Source: JAUXFS01 sp963772635 (GTDB lineage: Bacteria; Pseudomonadota; Alphaproteobacteria; Rhodospirillales; Defluviicoccaceae). Taken from it: a DNA stretch of 64,000 bases. Below are positions 37,429-46,066 of this stretch, in pieces. Numbering within the stretch: the stretch's first letter is position 1; every line of letters starts with the position of its first letter. The translations under genes were made by a program, and so were the position numbers. Location of the stretch: positions 62,001-126,000 of the forward strand of contig CAVYYK010000041.1 in assembly GCA_963772635.1 (NCBI GenBank), read 5' to 3'. The notes under the pieces were generated by a model, which was not told where the DNA came from, ran no database searches, and saw only the letters and a list, made by a program, of their open reading frames with translations.

Positions 37429-37917
37429 ATGAGCCAACTCGACAGCGTTATTCGCCGGCTTCGCGCCCAGCGCGCCTGCCTCAACATGGCGGAAGGGCTG
37501 ATCGCCGGGAAACCGGGGCCGATACTGGAGTTGGGTTTGGGCAATGGCCGGACATTCGATCACCTTCGCTCCCTGTTTCCGGACCGCGAGATCTTTGTCT
37601 ACGATCGGCAGGTGGCGGCGCATCCGGATTGCATTCCCGACGACCGGCACATGATCATCGGCGATATTCGGGAAACCCTGCCCCTGGCGCTTTCGCGGAT
37701 CGGCGCACCGGCCGCGCTCGCCCATGCCGACATCGGGACCGGGGACCAGGCCGTCAACGCGGAGATCGCCGCCTTCCTCGGTCGCACGCTTCCCGGGTTG
37801 ATGGCGCCAGACGCCGTCATCCTTGCCGACCGCCCGCTCGCGATGGAGGGATGGAGGGAGCAGGGATTGCCGTCCGGCGTCAGGCCGGGCCGATATTTCG
37901 TCTACCGGCGGACCTGA
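37429..37917 (+). CDS. class I SAM-dependent methyltransferase-like protein
   Basis: 162 residues from ATG 37429, chosen for the ribosome site caggagcagg. PILELGLGNGRTFDHLRSLF is motif I of the Rossmann methyltransferase fold (ELGLGNGRT), followed by REIFVYDRQVAAHP with the acidic ribose-binding residue and IIGDIRETLPLAL. The C-terminal strands typical of the fold are present but the protein is short. The substrate is unknown. Its 3' end overlaps the end of the opposing FkbH-like gene by 16 bases. Confidence 0.75.
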   Translation: MSQLDSVIRRLRAQRACLNMAEGLIAGKPGPILELGLGNGRTFDHLRSLFPDREIFVYDRQVAAHPDCIPDDRHMIIGDIRETLPLALSRIGAPAALAHADIGTGDQAVNAEIAAFLGRTLPGLMAPDAVILADRPLAMEGWREQGLPSGVRPGRYFVYRRT

Positions 37918-39761
37918 TCCTCCCGCGCGGTTGCGTCCGGGGTGTTGTTCTCGGACACGATCGTGATGTATTCACAGCTCGGGGAATGCTCGGAGATATC
38001 CAGAGACAGCCCGTCGCCGGCGGCGTCCGCCCGAAAGTCCAGTTGGTGGAGAACCTGTGCCGCCGGTTTATTGCGAGATGTCGGATGAAAATTGACCCGC
38101 AACTTTCTGAATTCGGCTGCGTTTGAACGTCTTAACAGGTGGTGGAAAAACGCCTGCTCGATCAGCCTTCCCTGCACCCGACAGGACAGCATGAACTCCT
38201 CGACCCGGATTTCGTGCTCTCGCCTGCGAACGAGCCCCAATCCCACCGTCCCATAGGAGCCGTATTTGTCGGAGCACCGCAGCACATACTTCTCGAGGTC
38301 TTGGTCGGCGAGGAGGCTCGCGACTTCCGGCCTCTTGTACTTGGTTCCGGAGAAATTCAGCTGATTGGTGCGCTGGGCGAGTTCCACGACCCGGTCGAAA
38401 TCCGCTTCATCGTAGGGGCTGATTTCGAGTTTGGTCTCACAAGATGCAAGGAACATATTGTAATCGTTGTTGTATTCTATCTGGTCCGCATCCCGCAAAA
38501 TGGCCTCCTGGTAGTACCGGCGCCGGTTTTTCGCCTCGACGCTTTTACTTCCCTCGAACCGCGGACGATCGAGCAGACCGTCGACGTCATCGACGTGAAT
38601 ACAGGTTACTTCCGGGAGGCGGCGAGAAACCTCCTCCAGTTCGAACGGATTGTCGTCGATGAAAGCGAAGGTGTTCAGGCCGATATCGAGTGCGGCCGAA
38701 ATCCTTTCGATATTCTCGCTTTTCGGACGCCAGTTGATCTGGGGATGGAGGAAATATTCGGACAAGCCGAGTTCCTCCACCATTTGCCACGCGTGATCGT
38801 GGTCGTTCTTGCTGGCGATGCTCAACAATATGCCCCGCCTGTCCAGCTCGTGAATCAGCCGAACCAGCTTCTCGTTCGCCCGCAACGTCTCACCCTCCAG
38901 CAGGACGCCCTCCCACAGGGTGTTGTCCAGATCGAATACCACGCACTTGATGCCTTCGGGGCGTCGATCCCGACTGGCGCCACGGCGCGTTGTCACGAAA
39001 TCCAGGGTCAGGAACACCAGCTTTACCGCGTCATCCCCTTCGGGGACGAGGGTCAGCTTGAACGGAATCCCGGAATCGGTGATGGCCTCGAACAGATGGC
39101 GCTCGACCCGATGGCATGAATATCCGGGCTCGAGCCGCACGGAGACGGTGAGTGGGGGCGGCAGTGATGCCGGATCGGGGTGGTCGTCGTAAAATCCTTC
39201 GCCGATCCTCATGGTCAATTGGATGGTGACCGGGTGCGGCTGAGGATTGAAGACCTCGATCAGAAAAAGGTCCGGCCGGCGCCCACCATTGGCGCGGCGA
39301 TGCGAGCGGCGGGCAATCCTGTCGAGATCGGGAGCCAGGTTCTTCCATCGGCGGTTGCCGGTCGATGCATGGAGGGCCGAGCCGACCGCGTTCAGTAGGG
39401 GAACGCCGAACCCGATCAGCCGCTCTTTCCACAACAACCGGCCGATCGGTTCCATTCGAGTGTTGCCGTTGGCCTTGAGCCGACCCCAGGTTTTGAACGA
39501 GATTTCAGCGCCGTAGCCGCGAAGCGAGCTAAACCGTTTGTTCTTGTAGATGCCGTAGGCGAACCGACGGCAATTGCCGTCGGGACGGCTCTGATAGAGG
39601 TCGCAGGTCGCATAGCAGTCGGGAGCCGCGCATTCGATGCAATGCTCGCCCCAATGCAGGAACGACATCTCCTCGATATCGGTGACGGGCTGGTACGCCA
39701 CCGGCACGGGATCGGTCCGTCCCGCGTGGAACCTTTTCTCGTATTCGTTGAACTCGAACAT
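37902..39761 (-). CDS. FkbH-like HAD-IIIC protein with N-terminal cysteine cluster
   Basis: 619 residues. The central domain is a HAD subfamily IIIC phosphatase-like fold: VVFDLDNTLWEGVLLEGETL (DxDxT nucleophile motif, near residue 300), LLSIASKNDHDHAW and FAFIDDNPFELEEV. The C-terminal GNAT-like segment (FDRVVELAQRTNQLNFSGTK, EEFMLSCRVQGRLIEQAF) completes the FkbH architecture, which in known cases loads glyceryl-phosphate units onto carrier proteins. The unusual part is the N-terminus: Cys41, 44, 49, 53 and 64 in HCIECAAPDCYATCDLYQ and NCRR form a C-x2-C-x4-C-x3-C-x10-C cluster suited to an Fe-S centre or zinc. A beta-rich middle follows. The start is ATG 39761, with taggag upstream. It diverges from the glycosyltransferase operon. 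Confidence 0.8.
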   Translation of the reverse strand: MFEFNEYEKRFHAGRTDPVPVAYQPVTDIEEMSFLHWGEHCIECAAPDCYATCDLYQSRPDGNCRRFAYGIYKNKRFSSLRGYGAEISFKTWGRLKANGNTRMEPIGRLLWKERLIGFGVPLLNAVGSALHASTGNRRWKNLAPDLDRIARRSHRRANGGRRPDLFLIEVFNPQPHPVTIQLTMRIGEGFYDDHPDPASLPPPLTVSVRLEPGYSCHRVERHLFEAITDSGIPFKLTLVPEGDDAVKLVFLTLDFVTTRRGASRDRRPEGIKCVVFDLDNTLWEGVLLEGETLRANEKLVRLIHELDRRGILLSIASKNDHDHAWQMVEELGLSEYFLHPQINWRPKSENIERISAALDIGLNTFAFIDDNPFELEEVSRRLPEVTCIHVDDVDGLLDRPRFEGSKSVEAKNRRRYYQEAILRDADQIEYNNDYNMFLASCETKLEISPYDEADFDRVVELAQRTNQLNFSGTKYKRPEVASLLADQDLEKYVLRCSDKYGSYGTVGLGLVRRREHEIRVEEFMLSCRVQGRLIEQAFFHHLLRRSNAAEFRKLRVNFHPTSRNKPAAQVLHQLDFRADAAGDGLSLDISEHSPSCEYITIVSENNTPDATAREDQVRR

Positions 39762-39980
39762 GGGGCTCCTACCTCGGCTCACTCCGTGATCCCCGGTCGT
39801 TTCGGATTCATCGGCCGTTTGGAAACATCGCCCATAGCATATCAGGTCTTCAACCGAAATGACCAATTGTCGGCGGTTTGTCACTGGCCCTACCGGCCAA
39901 AGCGGGTTAAGGCTTTTCAATTGTCGGGGTCAGGGCTATACGATGTGGCCCGAGCGAACGAAATCGCCGCGGGGGGCGAC

Positions 39981-41213
39981 ATGAGTCGCAACAGAGGTCA
40001 CCGCAGGCTGTTGATCTACAGCCACGACTCCTTCGGGCTCGGCCACTTGCGCCGTTGTCGGACCATTGCCCATGCGCTGATCGACCATCGCCCGGACCTG
40101 TCGGTACTGATCCTTTCCGGGTCTCCGATCATCGGCAGCTTCAGCTTCCGCAACCGGGTCGACTTCGTCCGTATTCCCGGTGTGATCAAGTTGCGCCACG
40201 GCGACTATACCGCCCTGAGCCTGGAGATCGGGATCGAGGAGACACTGGCGCTGCGGGCTTCGATCATCCGCCACACGGCGGATGTCTTCGATCCCGACGT
40301 TTTCCTGGTGGACAAGGAACCCCTTGGCCTGCGTGGCGAGGTCAAGGAGACCCTGACCATGCTCAAGGCGCGCGGCACGCCGCTGGTCCTGGGATTGCGC
40401 GATGTGATGGACGACCCGGGGCAACTCTCCAAGGAGTGGGAACGTAAGGGTGCGGTGCCGGCGCTCAACGACCTCTACGACCACATCTGGGTCTATGGTC
40501 TGCCGCAGATCTGCGATCCGCTCGAGGGGGTGCCGTTGCCGGGGGCGGTGACGGCGAAGATGCGATACACGGGGTATCTGAGGCGTGCCTGCGCCAGCGC
40601 GGGCGTTTTGCCGGCCGTACCATCGCTGGTGAACGGCGATCCCTACCTGTTGGTGACCACCGGCGGCGGCGGCGACGGCGCGGCACTGATCGACTGGGTA
40701 CTGCGTGCGTACGAACACGACCGCAACATTCCCCTCCCGGCGTTGCTGGTGTTGGGACCGTTCATGCACTCGGCCTTGCAGGGCGAGTTCATGGAGCGGG
40801 TCAATCGGCTGGAGAAGGTCGATGCCATCACCTTCGACGCCAATGTCGAGGATCTGATGGTCGGCGCCGCCGGCATCGTGGCCATGGGCGGTTACAACAC
40901 GTTCTGCGAGATCCTGTCGTTCGACAAGCCCGGTTTGATCGTACCGCGAACGGTGCCGAGGGTGGAGCAATACATCCGCGCGTCGCGGGCACAGGACCTG
41001 GGTTTGGCGCGAATGCTGGCAGCTAACGGCGAGCGAGAGCCCCGGCAGATGGCGGCTGCGCTTCGTGAATTGCCGTACCAACCGAAACCATCGGAGGTCC
41101 GCATCGCCGGCCTGCTCGACGGCCTTTCGGTGATCGCCGGGATGGTCGACCATTGGTTTTCCGCGCCGCCCGCGACGCCGACGCGGCTGTCCCTCGTGTC
41201 AAAAAGTTCCTGA
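39981..41213 (+). CDS. MurG-like glycosyltransferase
   Basis: 410 residues. LIYSHDSFGLGHLRRCRTIA is the glycine-rich acceptor loop of GT-B enzymes of the MurG-like 'predicted glycosyltransferase' group. The C-terminal donor site appears as LVTTGGGGDG and AMGGYNTFCEILSFDKPGLI followed by VPRTVPRVEQ. It would transfer a sugar from a nucleotide donor in the cytoplasm. Start ATG 39981 follows a ggggggc stretch. It is the first gene of a long rightward run and is 219 bases from the FkbH-like start, so the shared region is a divergent promoter. Confidence 0.85.
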   Translation: MSRNRGHRRLLIYSHDSFGLGHLRRCRTIAHALIDHRPDLSVLILSGSPIIGSFSFRNRVDFVRIPGVIKLRHGDYTALSLEIGIEETLALRASIIRHTADVFDPDVFLVDKEPLGLRGEVKETLTMLKARGTPLVLGLRDVMDDPGQLSKEWERKGAVPALNDLYDHIWVYGLPQICDPLEGVPLPGAVTAKMRYTGYLRRACASAGVLPAVPSLVNGDPYLLVTTGGGGDGAALIDWVLRAYEHDRNIPLPALLVLGPFMHSALQGEFMERVNRLEKVDAITFDANVEDLMVGAAGIVAMGGYNTFCEILSFDKPGLIVPRTVPRVEQYIRASRAQDLGLARMLAANGEREPRQMAAALRELPYQPKPSEVRIAGLLDGLSVIAGMVDHWFSAPPATPTRLSLVSKSS

Positions 41214-41242
41214 CGTGGCCCTTGTCTTTCGAGGCGCCTGAC

Positions 41243-42511
41243 GTGGGCGGTGCCGTCGCCTTCATCCTCAAGGGCTATCCCCGCCTCTCCGAAACCTTCG
41301 TCGCCCAGGAAGTCCAAACCTTGGAGCGTTTGGGGCTGGACATCCGGCTGTTTTCCCTCCGCCGTCCGACCGACCATACGGTTCATCCGGTACATCGTGA
41401 GGTGCGTGCCCCAGTCAACTACCTGCCCGAGTACCTTTACCACGATCCGGCAAGGGTGTTCCGGGCCTGGCTGGCGGTCCGCCGTCTTCCAGGTTATGCC
41501 GCCGCCCGTGCCGCTTGGCTTCGCGATCTCGGCCGCGACCGAAGCGCCAACCGGGTTAGACGTTTCGGCCAGGCGTTGGTGCTCGCCGATGATCTGCCGG
41601 CGGACGTCGGCTGGCTCCACGCCCATTTCATCCACACGCCGGCGTCGGTGACGCGGTATGCCGCGATGATCCGGGGACTGCCGTGGAGCGTTTCGGCCCA
41701 CGCGAAAGACATCTGGACGACGCCCGAGTGGGAAAAACGGGAGAAGCTAGCGGACTGCCGATGGCTGGTCACCTGCACCCGGCTCAACGCCGAGCATCTT
41801 GCGGCGCTGTCGCCAAAACCGGACAAGGTCGAGCTCGTTTACCATGGCCTCGATCTCGAGCGGTTCCCGCCGCCAGTGGTCGACCGGTCGACACGCGACG
41901 GCAGCGACGAGAACGATCCCGTAAGATTGCTATCGGTCGGCCGTGCCGTCGAAAAGAAAGGCTATGACGTTTTGGTCGAGGCCCTGCATCGGCTGCCGGA
42001 CGACCTGCACTGGCGTCTTGTCCATATCGGCGGAGGGCCGCTGCTGCCGGAACTCGAGGAGAAGGCGGCGAATGGCGGCTTGCAATCCCATATCACCTGG
42101 ATGGGGCCGCAACCGCAGGAGAAAGTGCTGCACGAATACGGGGCGGCCGAGGTGTTCGTTCTCGCCTCGCGCATCGCATCCGATGGCGATCGCGATGGCT
42201 TGCCCAATGTGCTGATGGAGGCGCAAAGCCAGGGTCTCGCCTGTCTGTCGACCCGGATCTCGGCGATTCCGGAACTGATCGTCGATGGAGAGACCGGACT
42301 GCTGATCCCTCCGGACGATCCCGGTGCACTTGCCTCGGCCCTGGAGCGACTGATCCGGTCGCCGGCGCTCAGATCGCGTCTCGGCGGCGCCGGAATGGCG
42401 AGAGTCCGCGCACGCTTCTCGCACGAACGCAACATCGACCGGTTGGCCGCCCGGTTCGGCTTGGAAAGCGAGCGGTCATCGTTATGCGCGTCGCCTTCTA
42501 TGCGCCGATGA
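41243..42511 (+). CDS. GT4-family glycosyltransferase
   Basis: About 422 residues from the GTG at 41243, chosen because gaggcg lies about seven bases upstream and because family similarity begins at VAFILKGYPRLSETFVAQEV. An ATG-initiated frame from 41153 would overlap the previous gene. The C-terminal GT-B donor domain has LLSVGRAVEKKGYDVLVEAL and EVFVLASRIASDGDRDGLPN followed by VLMEAQSQGL, the E-x7-E motif of retaining GT4 enzymes, and AIPELIVDGETGLLIPPDD. It would add a sugar to a growing glycan. It overlaps the next gene by 28 bases. Confidence 0.87.
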   Translation: MGGAVAFILKGYPRLSETFVAQEVQTLERLGLDIRLFSLRRPTDHTVHPVHREVRAPVNYLPEYLYHDPARVFRAWLAVRRLPGYAAARAAWLRDLGRDRSANRVRRFGQALVLADDLPADVGWLHAHFIHTPASVTRYAAMIRGLPWSVSAHAKDIWTTPEWEKREKLADCRWLVTCTRLNAEHLAALSPKPDKVELVYHGLDLERFPPPVVDRSTRDGSDENDPVRLLSVGRAVEKKGYDVLVEALHRLPDDLHWRLVHIGGGPLLPELEEKAANGGLQSHITWMGPQPQEKVLHEYGAAEVFVLASRIASDGDRDGLPNVLMEAQSQGLACLSTRISAIPELIVDGETGLLIPPDDPGALASALERLIRSPALRSRLGGAGMARVRARFSHERNIDRLAARFGLESERSSLCASPSMRR

Positions 42512-43635
42512 AGGCGCCGGGCCATCCGTTGCCGTCGGGGGACCGGCGGATGGCGCGGTTGCTGATCGCGGCTCTCCGGGAGGCTGGACATGGGGTCGAG
42601 CCTGCGTGCGCGTTCTCCAGCTTCGACGCCGCCGGAGACCCGATGCGGCAGCGCCGCCTCGGCGAGGTCGGTCGCCGGGCGGCGGTGGCGTTGAGCCGCC
42701 GGTACCTCGGGCGCCCCATCGTCGACCGCCCGGACCTCTGGTTCACCTACCATGTCTATCACAAGGCGCCCGACTGGTTGGGGCCCACGGTCAGTCGGAC
42801 CCTCGGCATACCCTACGTGGTGGCCGAGGCCTCGCACGCCCCGAAACAGAAGTCTGGACCTTGGGCGTCGGGATACGAGGCGGCGTCCGAGGCGATCACC
42901 GCCGCGGACCTCGTGTTCGGACTCAACTCGGCCGACGCCGAATGCGTGCTGCCGCTGTTGGCGGACCCGGGCCGGCTCGTTCCGATAAAGCCGTTCATCG
43001 ATACGTCACGTTACACGTCGGCGGCGGCGGACCGCGAACGGTACCGGCAGACCCTGAACCGTGCCCACGGGCTCGATCCGGAAGTCCCTGTGCTGCTCAC
43101 GGTGGCGATGATGCGCCAAGGCGACAAGCTGGCCTCCTACCGCCTCCTCGGCCATGCCCTGAGCCGCGTGCTATCCCGGCCGTGGCGATTGCTGGTGGTC
43201 GGCGATGGTCCGGCGCGGACGGAGGTCGAAACGGCGCTGGAACCGCTCCGACCGCGGGTGGTTTGGCTCGGAGAACTGGATGACGGAGACCTGCCGGCGA
43301 TTTATGCGGGTTCCGATCTCTATGTCTGGCCGGCAATCGGCGAAGCCTACGGCATGGCGTTTCTCGAAGCCCAGGCGGCAGGCTTGCCGGTGGTCGGCGG
43401 CAGCACCGGCGGTGTGCCCGACGTGGTCGCCGGCGGCGAAACGGGCCGGCTGGTGCCGGTCGGCGACGACCAAGCGTTCGCCGCGGCGGTGGCGCAACTG
43501 CTCGACGACGCGGATGGCCGGCGGACGATGGGCATGCGCGCCGGTGAACGGATGCGCCGCGACCATGACCTCTCCGTTGCGGCGCGCGCCCTCGGAAATG
43601 CCCTCTCCCGGCTCGCGACCAGGTCGCTCGCATGA
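42484..43635 (+). CDS. GT4-family glycosyltransferase
   Basis: 383 residues. The N-terminus MRVAFYAPMKAPGHPLPSGD and RMARLLIAALREAGH is the acceptor-side Rossmann half. The donor half has LLVVGDGPARTEVETAL and YVWPAIGEAYGMAFLEAQAA followed by GLPVVGG, with the GT4 E-x7-E motif. It lacks any membrane segment. Its start lies inside the end of the preceding GT4 gene and its stop overlaps the next start by four bases (ATGA), so the block is tightly coupled. Confidence 0.88.
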   Translation: MRVAFYAPMKAPGHPLPSGDRRMARLLIAALREAGHGVEPACAFSSFDAAGDPMRQRRLGEVGRRAAVALSRRYLGRPIVDRPDLWFTYHVYHKAPDWLGPTVSRTLGIPYVVAEASHAPKQKSGPWASGYEAASEAITAADLVFGLNSADAECVLPLLADPGRLVPIKPFIDTSRYTSAAADRERYRQTLNRAHGLDPEVPVLLTVAMMRQGDKLASYRLLGHALSRVLSRPWRLLVVGDGPARTEVETALEPLRPRVVWLGELDDGDLPAIYAGSDLYVWPAIGEAYGMAFLEAQAAGLPVVGGSTGGVPDVVAGGETGRLVPVGDDQAFAAAVAQLLDDADGRRTMGMRAGERMRRDHDLSVAARALGNALSRLATRSLA

Positions 43636-44801
43636 GCGGCCGGGTGCTGTTCTACGTCCAGCACTTGCTGGGAGTGGGTCATCTCAAGCGGGCGTCCCTG
43701 CTTTCCCGGGCGATGGCTGCGGCCGGGCTCGACGTGTCGGTGGTCTTGGGTGGCCCGGAAGTACCGGACGTCGGCTTCGACGGCTGTTCCCGATTTCCGC
43801 TGCCGCCGGTGCGGGCGGCGGACGAGACTTTTGCGGTTCTTGTGGACGAACGCGGAAACCCCATCGACGATGCCTGGAAAGACGGCCGGACGGCCCGGCT
43901 GATGGCTGTGTTCGACGTGGTCCAGCCCGATGTGTTGCTGGTCGAGCAGTTCCCGTTCGGGCGCCGCCAGTTCCGTTTCGAGTTGATGCCGTTGCTGGAA
44001 CAGGCGCGGATGTCGCCGAACCGCCCGCGCATCCTCTCGTCGATACGCGATGTCCTGGTGCGCAAGCGGAATCCGCAGCGGGAGCGCGAGATGGTGACTC
44101 TGGCCGAAACGTGGTTCGATCGGATCTTGGTTCACGGCGACCCCCAGGTCATTCCCCTTGACGCGTCGTTCCCGCAAGCCGCCGAAATTGCCCACAAGCT
44201 CGCTTATACCGGGTACGTGATCGATCCCGACGATCTCGAAGAAATGGCCAGGGGCCGAGAATCCGGGCGCGACGAGGTGATCGTTTCCGTGGGTGGCGGT
44301 GCCGTCGGCGAACCGCTGTTGCGAACGGCGCTGGCCGCGAGGCCCTTGAGCCGTCTTGCTCATCATGTGTGGAGGTTGGTCACCGGTCCGAATCTGCCGG
44401 ATTCCGTGTACGCCGAGCTGGCGTGGGATCCGCCGCCCGGTGTGGTCGTCGAGCGGTGGCGGTCGGATCTGCCGATAATGCTCAGGAACTGCGTTCTCTC
44501 GATATCCCAGGGCGGTTACAATACGATCATGGACATCCTGCGGGCGCGGGCACGGGCGGTGATCGTCCCCTTCGCGGCAGGCACCGAGACCGAGCAGGAG
44601 TTTCGTGCCCGTGTGCTGGAGGAGCGTGGCCTTGTCACCGTGATCGATCCGGGGTCGTTTTCTCCGGAAAGTCTCGCCAGGGCCGTTGATCAGGCGCTTG
44701 ACAAGGCGCCGGCTGTGGGTTTGATCAACCTCAAGGGCGCGGAGACAACAGCCCGGATCGTCGCCGAGCATTGCAGCGGCGGCGCCAACGAAAGGGAGTA
44801 G
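43632..44801 (+). CDS. MurG-like glycosyltransferase
   Basis: 389 residues, the second MurG-like enzyme of the locus. It begins RVLFYVQHLLGVGHLKRASL (compare LIYSHDSFGLGHLRRCRTIA at 39981) and has ISQGGYNTIMDILRARARAV and VPFAAGTETEQEFRA in the donor domain. The two share layout and length but differ in most residues, so they are old paralogues. Start ATG 43632 overlaps the previous stop. Three bases separate its stop from the deacetylase start. Confidence 0.87.
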   Translation: MSGRVLFYVQHLLGVGHLKRASLLSRAMAAAGLDVSVVLGGPEVPDVGFDGCSRFPLPPVRAADETFAVLVDERGNPIDDAWKDGRTARLMAVFDVVQPDVLLVEQFPFGRRQFRFELMPLLEQARMSPNRPRILSSIRDVLVRKRNPQREREMVTLAETWFDRILVHGDPQVIPLDASFPQAAEIAHKLAYTGYVIDPDDLEEMARGRESGRDEVIVSVGGGAVGEPLLRTALAARPLSRLAHHVWRLVTGPNLPDSVYAELAWDPPPGVVVERWRSDLPIMLRNCVLSISQGGYNTIMDILRARARAVIVPFAAGTETEQEFRARVLEERGLVTVIDPGSFSPESLARAVDQALDKAPAVGLINLKGAETTARIVAEHCSGGANERE

Positions 44802-44804
44802 GGC

Positions 44805-45560
44805 ATGGCCGGTTGGAACGACCTGGCCCAGGAGCTGGACGCCTGGCGCGACGCAGGGCGGACGGCGACGTTCTGGTGGCGTGACGACGACGCAACCCGG
44901 GTAACCCCGGAGCTGGAGCGGCTGCTCGCGATCGGTGCCGAAACCGGCACTCCGGTGGCACTTGCCGTCATCCCCCGGGATATCAACGGCGACCTGCGCG
45001 GACGCCTTGCGGGGCATCGACTCGCGTCCGTGCTTCAGCACGGCTGGAGCCATGAAAATCATGCGCCGAGCGAAGCCCGGCAGGAGGAACACGGTCCCCA
45101 CCGCCCGCTCGAAGTCATGCTCGACGAGTTGGCCGAGGGATGGCAACGTATCCGCGAATTCGAAAGAGGCCTTCCGGTAATGGTCGCCCCCTGGAACCGC
45201 GTCGATGCTTCGCTGTTTCCGGCTTTGCCGGGAATCGGGCTTGCGGCGGTATCCACGTTGGGCCCTCGCGATGCCGCGGAGCCGGCGCCGGGCGTGCGCC
45301 GAACCAACGTACATGTGGACATCATCGACTGGGACGGATCGCGGGGTTTCATCGGCGAGCACGGCGCCCTCGACCAATTCGTCCGCCATCTCGCGGCGCG
45401 GCGGCGGGGCGAGGTGGACGCCGACGAACCCACGGGGTTGATGACCCACCATCTCTGTCACGACGAGGGATGCTGGTGGTTCATCGGCACGGTGCTGAGC
45501 CGAACGCGATCTCATCCGGCGGTCCGCTGGCTCGACGGCAGGGAGGCTTTCTGGCCGTGA
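44805..45560 (+). CDS. polysaccharide deacetylase-family protein
   Basis: 251 residues with the NodB-like/carbohydrate esterase 4-type pattern: FWWRDDDATRVTPELERLL (first Asp pair), VALAVIPRDI, then HGWSHENHAP with the metal-binding His-x3-His, and later MTHHLCHDEGCWWFIGTVL. There is no signal peptide, so it probably acts in the cytoplasm on a lipid-linked or soluble glycan rather than on exported polymer. It would remove N- or O-acetyl groups. Its TGA stop overlaps the GTG start of the next gene. Confidence 0.82.
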   Translation: MAGWNDLAQELDAWRDAGRTATFWWRDDDATRVTPELERLLAIGAETGTPVALAVIPRDINGDLRGRLAGHRLASVLQHGWSHENHAPSEARQEEHGPHRPLEVMLDELAEGWQRIREFERGLPVMVAPWNRVDASLFPALPGIGLAAVSTLGPRDAAEPAPGVRRTNVHVDIIDWDGSRGFIGEHGALDQFVRHLAARRRGEVDADEPTGLMTHHLCHDEGCWWFIGTVLSRTRSHPAVRWLDGREAFWP

Positions 45561-46066
45561 GCGTGCATGCCTATCCCCGGTCCGCGGCCATCGCCGACCT
45601 TGCGCGGGTGAGCGCCGGCTTGGCGCTTGCCGGGTTGCCGATGTTGCTTGTCAACACGGCGCCGGTGGTGACGGGACTGTTGGCCTTGATCATCGCCGTG
45701 TTTGCCGCCTACGGCCTTCTCTCGGCCGGCCGGCACCTGACCCGAATCGAGGTCGACGAGGATGGCATCCGCGCGCGCGGCCCTGTCGCAACCGTCCTCG
45801 AATGGCGGAATCTCAAACGCGTCAAACTGTCGTACTACTCCACCCGTCGAGACCGCAGCGGGGGCTGGCTGCAATTGAGTCTCTTCGATGGCCGGCGGCG
45901 TCTCGACGTGGATTCGCGGATCTCGGGTTTTGACAATGTCGCGGCCGGCGCGGCCAGGGCGGCGCGGGCCAACGGCGTGGGGCTCGAACCCGCTACGATC
46001 GCCAATTTTCATGCGCTCGGCATCCCGCTCGGCGGTTCCAATGAGGGTGTGGAGGAGGTGCGGTGA
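45557..46066 (+). CDS. small membrane protein of the glycan/ABC locus
   Basis: 169 residues from GTG 45557, overlapping the deacetylase stop as GTGA. Two hydrophobic segments (GLALAGLPMLLVNTAPVVTG and LLALIIAVFAAYGLL) form a hairpin near the N-terminus. A soluble domain follows: TRIEVDEDGIRARGPVATVL, EWRNLKRVKLSYYSTRR, WLQLSLFDGRRRLDVDSR. This resembles a PH-like/bPH fold with a two-helix anchor. I know no specific function. Its position, coupled at both ends, ties it to the deacetylase and the transporter. Confidence 0.72.
   Translation: MSVHAYPRSAAIADLARVSAGLALAGLPMLLVNTAPVVTGLLALIIAVFAAYGLLSAGRHLTRIEVDEDGIRARGPVATVLEWRNLKRVKLSYYSTRRDRSGGWLQLSLFDGRRRLDVDSRISGFDNVAAGAARAARANGVGLEPATIANFHALGIPLGGSNEGVEEVR

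Noticed and set aside
43347..45515. A 722-codon minus-strand frame over the glycosyltransferase genes
   Set aside because: Shadow of the GT and deacetylase genes, which carry recognisable motifs on the plus strand.
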